Assembly (NCBI GenBank): GCA_002309375.1
Contig: DBXK01000012.1
Coordinates: 116,043-180,042 of the forward strand
Direction of reading: 5' to 3'
DNA: 64,000 nucleotides
Source: Christensenella sp. UBA1214
GTDB lineage: Bacteria > Bacillota > Clostridia > Christensenellales > CAG-138
The translations under genes and the position numbers were made by a program. The notes under the pieces are model-generated. The model made no database searches, had not been told where the DNA came from, and saw only the letters and a program-made list of their open reading frames with translations. This document shows positions 1-9,121 of the stretch, piece by piece; within the stretch, counting starts at the first letter, position 1, and every line of letters begins with the position of its first letter.

Positions 1-57
1 TACCTTACGGATGCCTTGGAACGTTTAAAAAATGGAGAATGCAACAAAGAAAACTGA
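1..57 (+). CDS. possible 3' end of an upstream gene (partial)
   Basis: Frame 1 is open from the window edge to a TGA at 55-57 and would overlap the next start by 26 bases, a spacing common in this cluster. Frame 2 is also open but stops at 28, three bases before the next ATG, so either could be the true tail. The fragment is too short to assign a family. In similar clusters a polysaccharide pyruvyl transferase often precedes the iron-sulfur protein that follows, but nothing here proves that. Confidence 0.3.
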   Translation, partial: YLTDALERLKNGECNKEN

Positions 58-1252
58 ATATCCGTGCTCTGGCTGCGGGGCATGCGCTGCAGTGTGTTCA
101 AGCAAAGCGATAACTCTTGAGCAAGATGACGCCGGATTCCTTATTGCTTCTGTTGATGCTGCCAAATGTGTGAACTGCGGAATATGTGTAAAGGTCTGCT
201 ATAGGTTTTTCAACAACGATGCCGGAGCTGACCTTCGTAAAGCAAAACTATATGCGGTTCAAAGCACTGACGGCGAAACATTAAAGCGTTGCTCATCCGG
301 CGGCCTTGCACATGAACTTGCGTTGGATGCAATACGCGGCGGCAGCAAGGCGATCGGAGCCGTATATGATACAGCGACCGATCGTGTCTTTCACCGGATA
401 GTTGTTGACGAATCAGGCGTTGCGGAACTCGACGGTTCAAAATACCTACAAAGCGATACGCAGGAAGCGTTTTCAAAAGCGATACACGAGGCAGTACGGG
501 ACAAAGCTGCACGCTTCATCGTATTCGGCACACCTTGCCAGATCGCGGGTATAGCCAAAGCCGGCGATTTGCTCGACATTCGGGAGCAGTTTCTGCTCAC
601 GGAGATATTCTGTCACGGGGTGCCGCCTTATGGACTTTGGCAATACCAGCTGCAGCGGATGCGAAAAAAGCTGCGCGCTCAAAGACTTGAGAAAGTGCTT
701 TTCCGCAGCAAAAAAGATGGATGGCACAGCTACTGCATACGCGCGGACGCCAACGGGAAAAGCTTTTTCGGCTCTCGTGAAAGAGAACCTTTCTGGCACG
801 TGTATTTCGAGAACGTGCTATTGGGCGACGCCTGCATGACCTGCCGCTTGCGCAAGGAGATTTCACTCGCAGATCTAAGGATCGGTGATTATTGGGGAGT
901 ACGCTACCAAAATCGAAACGACGGCGTTTCAGCAGCTTTTGCCTGCACTGTTCGCGGTAAAGCAGCTATCGATAGACTGCTCGCGGACGGGCGGCTTACG
1001 GAATTGGATCCGGGAACTCCGGATGAAATGCTGCGTGCGCAGAATATGGAGGGATACTCCGTTCAAAAGCCGCATGATGAAAGCATGCAGTTGCTGCGGC
1101 ATGGAGCATCCATACCGGAAGCGGTGCGTGCATATCGTCGGCATGATTCCGTAAAACGCAGGATGAAAAGGACTGCTTTGCACATTGCCGGCATTTTGCC
1201 GGGCGGGTTGCGAGGACGGCTAAAAAGAACAAAAGGCAAAATAATGCACTGA
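32..1252 (+). CDS. F420 hydrogenase/dehydrogenase beta-subunit-like iron-sulfur protein of the polysaccharide cluster
   Basis: 406 residues. Two ferredoxin-type [4Fe-4S] motifs are visible at the N terminus: C12-x2-C15-x2-C18-x3-C22 and C46-x2-C49-x2-C52-x3-C56. The rest resembles the coenzyme F420 hydrogenase/dehydrogenase beta-subunit family, including a GTPCQIAG segment near residue 170 and a cysteine pair (CMTC) near 270. Family members are common in bacterial exopolysaccharide clusters next to pyruvyl transferases, in organisms that do not make F420, and their reaction there is not established. A redox step on a sugar or a flavin-linked role is inference. The ATG at 32 has no clear Shine-Dalgarno, consistent with coupling to an overlapping upstream gene. 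Confidence 0.8.
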   Translation: MENATKKTEYPCSGCGACAAVCSSKAITLEQDDAGFLIASVDAAKCVNCGICVKVCYRFFNNDAGADLRKAKLYAVQSTDGETLKRCSSGGLAHELALDAIRGGSKAIGAVYDTATDRVFHRIVVDESGVAELDGSKYLQSDTQEAFSKAIHEAVRDKAARFIVFGTPCQIAGIAKAGDLLDIREQFLLTEIFCHGVPPYGLWQYQLQRMRKKLRAQRLEKVLFRSKKDGWHSYCIRADANGKSFFGSREREPFWHVYFENVLLGDACMTCRLRKEISLADLRIGDYWGVRYQNRNDGVSAAFACTVRGKAAIDRLLADGRLTELDPGTPDEMLRAQNMEGYSVQKPHDESMQLLRHGASIPEAVRAYRRHDSVKRRMKRTALHIAGILPGGLRGRLKRTKGKIMH

Positions 1253-1271
1253 TTCGGGACAATAAGAGACT

Positions 1272-2156
1272 ATGGCGCTGCTGACCGTTGTTACACCAAC
1301 ATACAATAGGGCGGATTGCCTGCAGTCATGCTGCAAGGCACTTCTTGCTCAAACGGTTTTTTCCTTTCAATGGCTGATCGTTGATGATGGCAGTACCGAT
1401 GGTACAGATATGATCGTGCGGGAAATGCAGGCGAGTACGGATCGGTTCCCGATAGACTATGTTAAGAAGGAAAACGGGGGAAAACATACGGCCTTAAATG
1501 CAGCGCATCCGTACATAAAAGGCGATTACGTTGTTGTTCTGGACAGTGACGATGCGTTTACTCCCAACGCGGTAGAGAGTATCCTAAATGCATGGAAAAG
1601 CTTTGAAAACGATGAAAGTGTTGGGCGGATAATATTCCTCAAAGGCACTTCTGCCGATTCGCCAGTTTGTTGGGTTGCCCATCCAGGCATTCCCCTTGAC
1701 ACCCTAAAAGAGCCGAGGATAGGTTCAATTGGTCGGGATTGCTGTGATACATTCCGTGCGGAGCTGTTTAAAAAATACAGATTCCCGGAGTTCGAAGGAG
1801 AAAAATTCATTGGCGAAGGAGCGGCTTTCTTCCCGATGGAACTCGAGTCAAAAGGCGTCTACTATAATGAAGTGATTTACCTTTGTTCCTATCGTGAGGA
1901 TGGCCTTACAAAGGCCGGACGTGGAATGAGGGTAATGAACCCCAAAGGCGGAATGTACAATTCCAAGACCTATATGCACCCTCGCCTGCCTCTGAAAACC
2001 AGGGTGAAAAAGGGGATCCTGTATTCCTGTTATGCAAAGTTTGCGGGAGTCGGATTCAAAGAAATGATGAAGGATAACCCGTATCGTTTTATGACTGTAA
2101 CGACCTATTTGCCCGGACGCGTCCTTGCGGCATATTGGAAAAGAAAACACCTTTGA
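1272..2156 (+). CDS. family 2 glycosyltransferase
   Basis: 294 residues with a GT-A fold start (VVTPTYNRADCL at 6-17), the nucleotide-binding VDDGSTDGT at 38-46 and the metal-binding DSDD at 91-94. It probably transfers a sugar from a nucleotide donor to the growing lipid-linked polysaccharide at the inner membrane face. Donor and acceptor cannot be read from the sequence. It follows the iron-sulfur gene by 19 bases and is presumably in the same transcript. Confidence 0.85.
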   Translation: MALLTVVTPTYNRADCLQSCCKALLAQTVFSFQWLIVDDGSTDGTDMIVREMQASTDRFPIDYVKKENGGKHTALNAAHPYIKGDYVVVLDSDDAFTPNAVESILNAWKSFENDESVGRIIFLKGTSADSPVCWVAHPGIPLDTLKEPRIGSIGRDCCDTFRAELFKKYRFPEFEGEKFIGEGAAFFPMELESKGVYYNEVIYLCSYREDGLTKAGRGMRVMNPKGGMYNSKTYMHPRLPLKTRVKKGILYSCYAKFAGVGFKEMMKDNPYRFMTVTTYLPGRVLAAYWKRKHL

Positions 2157-2172
2157 CCGAAGGGGGAATCCT

Positions 2173-3165
2173 ATGTCTGAACCGATGTTCAGTATTATTG
2201 TTCCGGTATATAATACCGAGAAGGAACTGGAGCGATGTGTTAACAGCGTGACCTGCCAAACATATCGTGATTTTGAGTTGATACTGGTGGATGACGGCTC
2301 AAAGGACAACAGCGGCGCCTTGTGCGATGTGCTCGCAGAAGCGGACACCCGTATTGTAGTTGTGCATCAGCAAAACAGCGGTTCTTCTGAAGCAAGGAAC
2401 ACCGGTATTCGCATTGCAAAAGGACAGTATCTGATCTTTGTTGACAGCGACGATATGTGGGATGACCCGGATGCTTTGCATGGAATAGCGGATGTGATAG
2501 AAAAGAACCCCGGAGTGGATGTCGTTTGCTTTGGGGTGAAGATTTTCGACGATGACGGGACATTTGTTAAAGCAAGGATCCCCGCGAGCTTGAAAGAATC
2601 GGAAAAGTCAAAAGAAGCAGTTTTGCGGCAATTGGTTTACTCCAACCAGTATTTCAGCGCTTCATACGTAAAGGTGCTCCGCAGAGGCTTTTTTATTGAT
2701 AACGATCTGTTCTTTGTTAAGGGCCTTATAAGCGGTGAAGACGGCGAATGGTCAGCTCGTGTTATGGTTTGCTGCAACTCAATTGATGTTTTTTCCAATG
2801 GTTTCTATAAGCGAATACGCCGCAAAGAGGGTGGGATCACTTCGTCGATCAAAAAAAAGAATATTCTCGATGTGTTTCAAGCTATAGATAACGGTATTCA
2901 GTTTATCGATAAAAATGCAGAAACTGATGCTTTAAAAGAGATTTATAGGGAGTACTGGGCATACCAATACGCCATGCTCTTCAGTCTCGCATACCGTTTA
3001 CACAAAGATCCGGGATATGCTTCGATAATTACACTGTTTCGAAAATACAAATGGCTGCTTAAGTATGATCACGTAAGAAAAGTCAAAGCTGTGCGCATCC
3101 TTTCTGCTTGTGCTGGAATACGCGGCGCACTTTATACCCTTGCAGTGTTTAATCGCTTGAGATAG
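2173..3165 (+). CDS. family 2 glycosyltransferase
   Basis: 330 residues from the ATG at 2173, chosen because AAGGGGG lies just upstream and the GT-A domain (FSIIVPVYNTEKELERCV) begins at once. The open frame runs back to 2125 without family similarity. VDDGSKDNSG and DSDD (91-94) are the donor-sugar and metal motifs. The C-terminal half is less conserved and probably binds the acceptor. It is one of several GT2 paralogues here that share the N-terminal domain but diverge in the C-terminal half. Confidence 0.85.
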   Translation: MSEPMFSIIVPVYNTEKELERCVNSVTCQTYRDFELILVDDGSKDNSGALCDVLAEADTRIVVVHQQNSGSSEARNTGIRIAKGQYLIFVDSDDMWDDPDALHGIADVIEKNPGVDVVCFGVKIFDDDGTFVKARIPASLKESEKSKEAVLRQLVYSNQYFSASYVKVLRRGFFIDNDLFFVKGLISGEDGEWSARVMVCCNSIDVFSNGFYKRIRRKEGGITSSIKKKNILDVFQAIDNGIQFIDKNAETDALKEIYREYWAYQYAMLFSLAYRLHKDPGYASIITLFRKYKWLLKYDHVRKVKAVRILSACAGIRGALYTLAVFNRLR

Positions 3166-3174
3166 GAGACATGT

Positions 3175-3762
3175 ATGGAAACCGGCCCCAAAACTTTGCG
3201 AGAACTTAAGCATTATATTAGAAGAGATCTACGCTACGTAAACGGTCATCCATATCGGGCTTTCTTTAGCAGACTCCTGTTCGAACCGGGCTTCAAATAC
3301 TGTTTTTGGCTCCGCTTGACGAGATACTTCTTCCTGAAAGGCAAAAGCGCAATGCTTATGTTTCTGCTTTGCAGAATGATCCTGAAGCATTACGGCTATA
3401 AGTTCTCGTTCGATATATCTTTTAGGGCACAGATAGGTCCTGGTCTGACAATTGCTCACTATGGCTATATTATTGTTACAAGTTATATGACAATCGGTTC
3501 GAATTGTACGCTTCGTCCCGGAGTAGTGTTCGGTAAGAAACTCACATCTCGAACAGGGAATGCATTTGTGGGGGATAATGTGGATTTCGGCGTAGGAGCC
3601 AAAATAATAGGTGATGTTTCGATCGGGGGAAATGTAGTTGTAGGAGCGAACTCGGTCGTTACAAAGGATGTGCCTGATAATTGTGTTGTTGCGGGTGTTC
3701 CAGCAAAGGTTATCAAGTACCTGGAGGAGCAGCAAAAGCAACCGCTAAGCAAAACAGTATGA
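3175..3762 (+). CDS. serine-acetyltransferase-like hexapeptide acyltransferase
   Basis: 195 residues. The N-terminal half is basic and helical. From about residue 85 to 185 there are hexapeptide repeats typical of a left-handed beta helix (IGPGLTI, IGSNCTLRPGVVFG, VGDNVDFGVGAKIIGDVSIGGNVVVGANSVVTKDVPDN), and it ends with the usual AGVPAKVIKYL segment. The architecture is that of CysE-like acetyltransferases found in capsule clusters, where they O-acetylate sugars. A true cysteine-biosynthesis CysE is less likely in this context. The ATG at 3175 follows AGGAGA. Confidence 0.8.
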   Translation: METGPKTLRELKHYIRRDLRYVNGHPYRAFFSRLLFEPGFKYCFWLRLTRYFFLKGKSAMLMFLLCRMILKHYGYKFSFDISFRAQIGPGLTIAHYGYIIVTSYMTIGSNCTLRPGVVFGKKLTSRTGNAFVGDNVDFGVGAKIIGDVSIGGNVVVGANSVVTKDVPDNCVVAGVPAKVIKYLEEQQKQPLSKTV

Positions 3763-4757
3763 AGTACTCGGTAATAATTCCTGCATATAACGCCGAGAAA
3801 ACACTCCGACGTTGTCTCGACAGCATCGTCTGCCAGCTTCCGGCAGATGTGGAGCTGTTGCTTATTAATGACGGCTCCGACGATGGGACGGATAAGCTTT
3901 GCGACGAATATGCGAGCAGGTATCCGAACATACGCTTGTTTTCAAAATCAAATGGCGGAGTATCATCAGCCAGGAATATTGGGCTTGAAAACGCGGTTGG
4001 AGACTATATCCTCTTTATAGATGCAGATGACGCAGTCTGCACAGGTTACTTTTCGGTACTCGATGAAGCGCTTCGGGATTCGCCCGATATGCTGCTCTTC
4101 AAAAAGCAGCCGATAGATAGGAAAATTCAGTGCGTTGACGACTGCGGAAGCATTATGCGCTGTTCAGATGCGCAGCACAGCAGTCGATTTCTTTCGAAGT
4201 ATATGCGAAGACAGGCACTTAATCTGATCACAACCAAAGCATTCCGCAGAGAACTCATTGAAGAGCATCATCTGCGGTTTGACGAACGATTGGATATCGG
4301 CGAAGATAAAGTGTTTGCATTTGCATTTGCAATCTTTTCCAAACGGATAGATTCGATCACGGCGCCGCTGTATTGCCTTTCAGAGGATGATCCGTCCTCA
4401 CTGTCGCGCAAAAAGAGGGACACGCTTTGCGAGAGCATTCTTTTGGAGCACAGGCTGATGGACAACATTCTGAAGAATTCAGATATTTCGAACGATTGTA
4501 AAAAGTATTATCAGAATGCACTCAATTATTCATTCTATCGAAGTGCCTATACTGCTGTAGGAGAGCTGCAGAAATACGATCTGTCCGGGAAAGAACGCAG
4601 AATAAAAGCGAAAGATATTTTAACTGCGTTTTCACGAGAAACCGAGTTTCGTGCGAAGGAACTCTCATGCAGATGCATTGCATTTCCGGTAAACAAGAGA
4701 AAAGCGGCGTTTGTTGACTTTGTAATGCGTTGTTCTCCGAAACGAGGCTGCCCATGA
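3759..4757 (+). CDS. family 2 glycosyltransferase
   Basis: 332 residues. The ATG at 3759 overlaps the TGA of the acetyltransferase (ATGA), and the GT-A domain starts immediately (YSVIIPAYNAEKTL). NDGSDDGT at about 37-44 and DADD at 88-91 are the nucleotide-sugar and metal motifs. No strong Shine-Dalgarno lies close by, so translation is probably coupled to the upstream gene. Its sugar specificity is unknown. Confidence 0.85.
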   Translation: MKYSVIIPAYNAEKTLRRCLDSIVCQLPADVELLLINDGSDDGTDKLCDEYASRYPNIRLFSKSNGGVSSARNIGLENAVGDYILFIDADDAVCTGYFSVLDEALRDSPDMLLFKKQPIDRKIQCVDDCGSIMRCSDAQHSSRFLSKYMRRQALNLITTKAFRRELIEEHHLRFDERLDIGEDKVFAFAFAIFSKRIDSITAPLYCLSEDDPSSLSRKKRDTLCESILLEHRLMDNILKNSDISNDCKKYYQNALNYSFYRSAYTAVGELQKYDLSGKERRIKAKDILTAFSRETEFRAKELSCRCIAFPVNKRKAAFVDFVMRCSPKRGCP

Positions 4758-5836
4758 AAAAGATACTGATAATCGCTGGAGCGCTGTATATAGGTGGGGC
4801 AGAAAAGATCTGCAGTGATATTGGCCTTTTCGCGAAAGGCCGATACGATGTGCATTACTTGGTTTTCGGAGATCGTATTGGCGAGTATGAAGCCGAATTG
4901 ACAGATGCGGGATGCAAGATCATCCATGCATTGCCTCCTTCCGATGGATACATGGCATACTATAGATTCCTGGTGCGCCTCATGCGCAAGGAACGCTATG
5001 ACGTTGTCCATTCTCATACTATGTTCAATTCAGGCTGGGCAATGCTTGCTGCCAAACGCTGCGGTGTTCCGATTTGCATTGCTCATTCTCACTCAGCGCT
5101 TGATGTACATATGCCCGTATATAAACGATGCTACGAAGCCTGTATGCGGCAAATGATCTTAAAGAATGCAACAGTATTTGCTGCATGCAGTAAGAAAGCC
5201 GGCGAGCGGCTTTTTGGGGAAGCATTTAAGACTCGTGGGACATTAATCATTAACGGGGTCCAAACATCTAAATTTGCGTATGATGATGAAGCACGAAATC
5301 GTATGCGAAGGGAACTCGGAGCGGAAGATCGTTTTGTTATAGGCCATGTTGGACACTTGGCTGAAGTTAAAAACCAGAGCTTTTTAATCCGCCTTATGCC
5401 AAGATTGCTGGAGAAAAAACCAAATGTTTTTCTTATCCTGCTGGGTGATGGTGATGAGAGGGAAAAGTTGGAAAAGCTGATTGACAACCTTGAGCTTTCG
5501 GAGTACGTGAGGATGCTTGGCAATGTACTTAATGTAAACGAATACTTATCCGCAATGGATGCATTCGCGTTTCCGTCTCTCTACGAAGGCTTGCCGCTCT
5601 CAATAGTAGAGGTGCAGGCAAACGGGCTGCCCTGCATCATTTCCGACCGCGTTCCAAAGGATGTGTTTGTGACGGATCTTCTGACACCGCTGCCGTTAGA
5701 GAACGAGGACGCCTGGATAAATGAACTATGCAATGCACGGCGAGCAGACAGCAGCAGTTACTGCATAAAAGTTCGGCAATGCGGAATGGACGCTCAGGAT
5801 TTTCTGGAAAAGGTTTATTCGCTCTATGGGACTTGA
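4754..5836 (+). CDS. family 4 (GT-B) glycosyltransferase
   Basis: 360 residues, starting at the ATG at 4754 that overlaps the previous stop. It begins with the GT-B motif KKILIIAGALYIGGAEK and carries the GT4 C-terminal signature FPSLYEGLPLSIVEVQANGLP, with the paired glutamates that bind the donor nucleotide, plus IGHVGHLAEVKNQ at the start of the second Rossmann domain. It probably extends the polysaccharide repeat unit in the cytoplasm. Its donor sugar is not predictable. Confidence 0.88.
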   Translation: MKKILIIAGALYIGGAEKICSDIGLFAKGRYDVHYLVFGDRIGEYEAELTDAGCKIIHALPPSDGYMAYYRFLVRLMRKERYDVVHSHTMFNSGWAMLAAKRCGVPICIAHSHSALDVHMPVYKRCYEACMRQMILKNATVFAACSKKAGERLFGEAFKTRGTLIINGVQTSKFAYDDEARNRMRRELGAEDRFVIGHVGHLAEVKNQSFLIRLMPRLLEKKPNVFLILLGDGDEREKLEKLIDNLELSEYVRMLGNVLNVNEYLSAMDAFAFPSLYEGLPLSIVEVQANGLPCIISDRVPKDVFVTDLLTPLPLENEDAWINELCNARRADSSSYCIKVRQCGMDAQDFLEKVYSLYGT

Positions 5837-5866
5837 GTGCGCTAAGACGTGCATTAAGGGTATAAC

Positions 5867-6796
5867 ATGGAATTGATGAATCGCGGGTTTGTCACAATAG
5901 CAACCGGTAAGGAGCATTATTATAGGATCGCGTACAATCTGCTGCACTCGTATCGTCTTAATGCAGGCAGATATCCGTTTGCGATCATTTGCGATCGGAT
6001 CAACAAATACACAGCCGCTTTTGACAAGACCGTGATCATGGAAGAGCCTGCTCACAGCTATATGGATAAACTCAGGCTTTTCGATTGCCTCCCTTTTGAT
6101 GAAACGATTTTTATTGATGCAGATTGCCTTGTGTACGGCGATATAGATTGCTGGTGGGCGCTTTTCGAAAATGCAGACGATTTTTCGGTGTTTGGCTGCG
6201 CATATGAAAATCTGGATACAGATCGCGGTTGGTTTCGCGCCGAAGGAATGGGAAAGTATCGCGAGTCGATCCGATTTGTCCCGAGTTTCAGCGGAGGCGT
6301 CTATTTCCTCCGTAACACAACGACCTGTTCGGGGGTGTTTGAGGTCGCCAAGGATGCAGCAGCACACTATCGAGAGTATCCTTTTGCAATATTCCGAGAT
6401 CCTGCGGACGAACCGGTTATTGCACTCGGAATGGCGGTCATGAATTGCCGTCCGGTTGACTGCGGTGATGTGGGCTTGTATACGTATAAACGCTATACAC
6501 GTGCAGATATCGCTGTACCCAACGCGGAATGGTATTGCAATGATGCATGGAAGCAGATAAAACTGATCCATTTTGGAAATTTCGGGACGATGAAGGCATT
6601 CTATCTTTTCGAAGCTGCGACAGCTAAACGGAAGCTTGCAGGGAAACCGTTGGACAAGGGAATCGTAGGGACGGTGTTCTTCCGTTGTAAACTGCTGTAC
6701 GGTATACTGCATGTGTGCGATTTAGTAACGCTATGGAAGCGTGCCATTCGGAGAGTCAAAAAAAGATTGAGAGCCGGGAGGTGCAGAGCATGCTGA
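5867..6796 (+). CDS. GT-A type glycosyltransferase, family 8-like
   Basis: 309 residues. It starts with RGFVTIATGKEHYYRIAYNLLHSYR, like glycogenin/galactosyltransferase-type GT-A enzymes, and has the metal-binding DAD at residues 84-86 in the setting FDETIFIDADCLVYGD. A second motif, IHFGNFGTMK, lies near the C terminus. Specificity is unknown. The end overlaps the next gene by seven bases. Confidence 0.7.
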   Translation: MELMNRGFVTIATGKEHYYRIAYNLLHSYRLNAGRYPFAIICDRINKYTAAFDKTVIMEEPAHSYMDKLRLFDCLPFDETIFIDADCLVYGDIDCWWALFENADDFSVFGCAYENLDTDRGWFRAEGMGKYRESIRFVPSFSGGVYFLRNTTTCSGVFEVAKDAAAHYREYPFAIFRDPADEPVIALGMAVMNCRPVDCGDVGLYTYKRYTRADIAVPNAEWYCNDAWKQIKLIHFGNFGTMKAFYLFEAATAKRKLAGKPLDKGIVGTVFFRCKLLYGILHVCDLVTLWKRAIRRVKKRLRAGRCRAC

Positions 6797-7905
6797 AGGT
6801 ACTGTTCTTTATAGAAACACTGGGCGGCGGCGGGGCGGAAAAAGTACTCTGCGACCTTGTCAATCACATGGATCAATCTAAATTTGATATAACCGTGCAG
6901 ACGCTTTGGCCGTCGGATTACAGAAAGAAACTGGCTGAATGGATTCATTATCGAAGTGTTTACGCTTCAAATAGCCGCTGGAATCAGTATCGGATGCGGT
7001 TGGAGAGTGCGCTTGGGCTGATTTACCGCATGCACATGAGAGATAATTACGACATCGAGATTGCGTATCTCGAAATGGGATCCACAAAGATTGTCGCATC
7101 GTCAACAAATAAAAAAGCTGTGAAGATCGCATGGGTGCATTGTGATCTGGAAATTCACATGGCTGCGGTTCTGGAGCGCTTTGTTAAAAAAACTGCTCCG
7201 ATGTATAAGAGATTTGATAGAATCGTATGTGTTTCAGAGGATGTTCTGCGAAGCTATACAGCACTGTTCGGACAAGTGCCGCAGGCTTGTGTGCTCCATA
7301 ACACAGTCGATGATAATGATATTATCAAACGCGCGAAGCTTCCTTTGCCGAACGATGCAAGTAAGCGCAGGACTACAGTTGTGACATTAGGACGCTTGAC
7401 ACGACAAAAAGGTTATGACAGACTGCTGCAGGTTCATAAACTGTTGATGACGCAGGGATTAGAATATGACCTTTGGATACTCGGAGATGGAGAAGATCGG
7501 CTAAAACTGGAGACTTTCGTAAAAGAGAACAGATTGCAGGACTCTGTGCGTTTTTTCGGCTACATAAACAACCCTTATCCGTTCATCAAAGCAGCAGATT
7601 TGCTGGTATGCTCGTCTCGCTTTGAGGGCTTCAGCACCTTTGTTACCGAAGGTCTGATACTGGGGAAACCTATTGTCACTACGGATTGTACGGGTATGCA
7701 TGAGCTTTTAGGCGATTCGGAGTATGGCTTAATCACGGAAAACAGTGTTGATGGGTTATATAAAGGCATGAAGAAGTGCCTGAATGACAGTACGATTCTG
7801 TCAGAGTATTCGCAGAAAGCCTTGGAGAGAGGAAAAGCGTTCGCGACAACAAAACTTGTTGATACAACGGAACGTTTTCTGGAGGAGGCTGCAAGACTCA
7901 AATGA
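6790..7905 (+). CDS. family 4 (GT-B) glycosyltransferase
   Basis: 371 residues from the ATG at 6790, which has GGGAGGTG eleven bases upstream. An earlier in-frame start at 6715 lies deep inside the preceding gene and is unlikely. It begins LKVLFFIETLGGGGAEKVL and carries VVTLGRLTRQKGYDRLL and the donor-binding CSSRFEGFSTFVTEGLILGKPIV. The overlap with the previous stop indicates translational coupling. Confidence 0.88.
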   Translation: MLKVLFFIETLGGGGAEKVLCDLVNHMDQSKFDITVQTLWPSDYRKKLAEWIHYRSVYASNSRWNQYRMRLESALGLIYRMHMRDNYDIEIAYLEMGSTKIVASSTNKKAVKIAWVHCDLEIHMAAVLERFVKKTAPMYKRFDRIVCVSEDVLRSYTALFGQVPQACVLHNTVDDNDIIKRAKLPLPNDASKRRTTVVTLGRLTRQKGYDRLLQVHKLLMTQGLEYDLWILGDGEDRLKLETFVKENRLQDSVRFFGYINNPYPFIKAADLLVCSSRFEGFSTFVTEGLILGKPIVTTDCTGMHELLGDSEYGLITENSVDGLYKGMKKCLNDSTILSEYSQKALERGKAFATTKLVDTTERFLEEAARLK

Positions 7906-7993
7906 TCCGTTATCTATCAGCGAAAACAGCATCATCGAACAAAAGTGCTATGATACGATTTGCCCGTAAGGCTTGCAAAAGGAGAATGACGAT

Positions 7994-9121
7994 ATGAATA
8001 CAAGTATTCATCTTTTCCTGCTTTTTGCAGTTTTGCTTGTCGCGCTGCTTTATACATTGCGTCCAACACTCGATCGTAAAAAAAGAGTCGTTCGAGCCAT
8101 TACTGTTATTATGACTCTTTTCAGTGGACTGCGTACCTGGTGGATGGGCGATCTGATAAAGTATTACACATTGTATAGAAACTGCAACGGGCCGAATTGG
8201 AAAGCGACACTTACGGAAAAATGGTCTAATATGGGTATCCGCTTATTATTTAAGTTATCTGGTACCCTTGGAATCAGTTACGAAGCCTGCATTTTCCTGA
8301 TTGCGGCTTTTGCAGCGATCAGTCTCGGCATTATCATTTACAGATATTCAACATCGCCTTTTATCAGTTATTTGATGTATATAGGTATGGGGTTTTATAT
8401 CTTTACTTTTTCGGGCCTGAAGCAAACGATCGCAATGGGCTTTATCTGTTTTGCCATGATTTCGATTCTTGAAGAAAGACCGAAGAGATTCCTGCTCTGG
8501 ACTTTGATAGGAGGTTTCTTCCATGCGCCGGCATTGATTTTCTTGCTTGCTTATCCTTTTGCAAACAAGAAAGTCGATCGCGGATATATACTGTTCCTTA
8601 TAACCGCGTTTGCAATTGTGTTTGTATTCCGAAACAGTATTGTCTCTATGCTTTCAACGCTTTATCAGGATGATGCGGATGCGTACGGTACTGCATCCAA
8701 ACTTATTGGCGGACGCTTTATTGTTATGTTGTTAATACTGGCCGGAGGATACTATCTGCGTCCGTTAAACAGCAGCGACAAAACATATTCTAAGACTTTT
8801 AACGTAATGGTTTTAGCTGCACTGTTTCAGACTTTCTCTGTATACAATAATGTTTTCACCAGACTTACTGACTATTTTTATCAGTTTATCATTTTGTTCC
8901 TTCCCATGGTTCTAAGGCCATTCGGAGTTTTGACCAATGAAAAAGCCCAGCTTGAGAGTCCGGGGTATTTTAGAACTAAAGAAGTCTATACTATTGCAGT
9001 GGTAGCAATAACAGCATATGCAGTCTACTATTATATGGGCTATTTGAACAGTTCGTCAGGTTATCTCGCAAGCTTCCGCTTTTTCTGGCAGCTGAACGCC
9101 CATGCTTTATACGGAGGTTAA
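7994..9121 (+). CDS. EpsG-family polysaccharide polymerase-like membrane protein
   Basis: 375 residues from the ATG at 7994, preceded by AAAGGAG. It is strongly hydrophobic with about ten predicted membrane spans. The loop after the second span (SGLRTWWMGDLIKYYTLYRN) resembles the conserved early loop of EpsG/Wzy-like proteins, which have an R-x(5-8)-D-x2-Y arrangement. Such proteins join repeat units outside the membrane. It sits in a cluster that also has a Wzm/Wzt ABC exporter, a pathway that normally does without a Wzy polymerase, so its exact role is unsure. Confidence 0.75.
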   Translation: MNTSIHLFLLFAVLLVALLYTLRPTLDRKKRVVRAITVIMTLFSGLRTWWMGDLIKYYTLYRNCNGPNWKATLTEKWSNMGIRLLFKLSGTLGISYEACIFLIAAFAAISLGIIIYRYSTSPFISYLMYIGMGFYIFTFSGLKQTIAMGFICFAMISILEERPKRFLLWTLIGGFFHAPALIFLLAYPFANKKVDRGYILFLITAFAIVFVFRNSIVSMLSTLYQDDADAYGTASKLIGGRFIVMLLILAGGYYLRPLNSSDKTYSKTFNVMVLAALFQTFSVYNNVFTRLTDYFYQFIILFLPMVLRPFGVLTNEKAQLESPGYFRTKEVYTIAVVAITAYAVYYYMGYLNSSSGYLASFRFFWQLNAHALYGG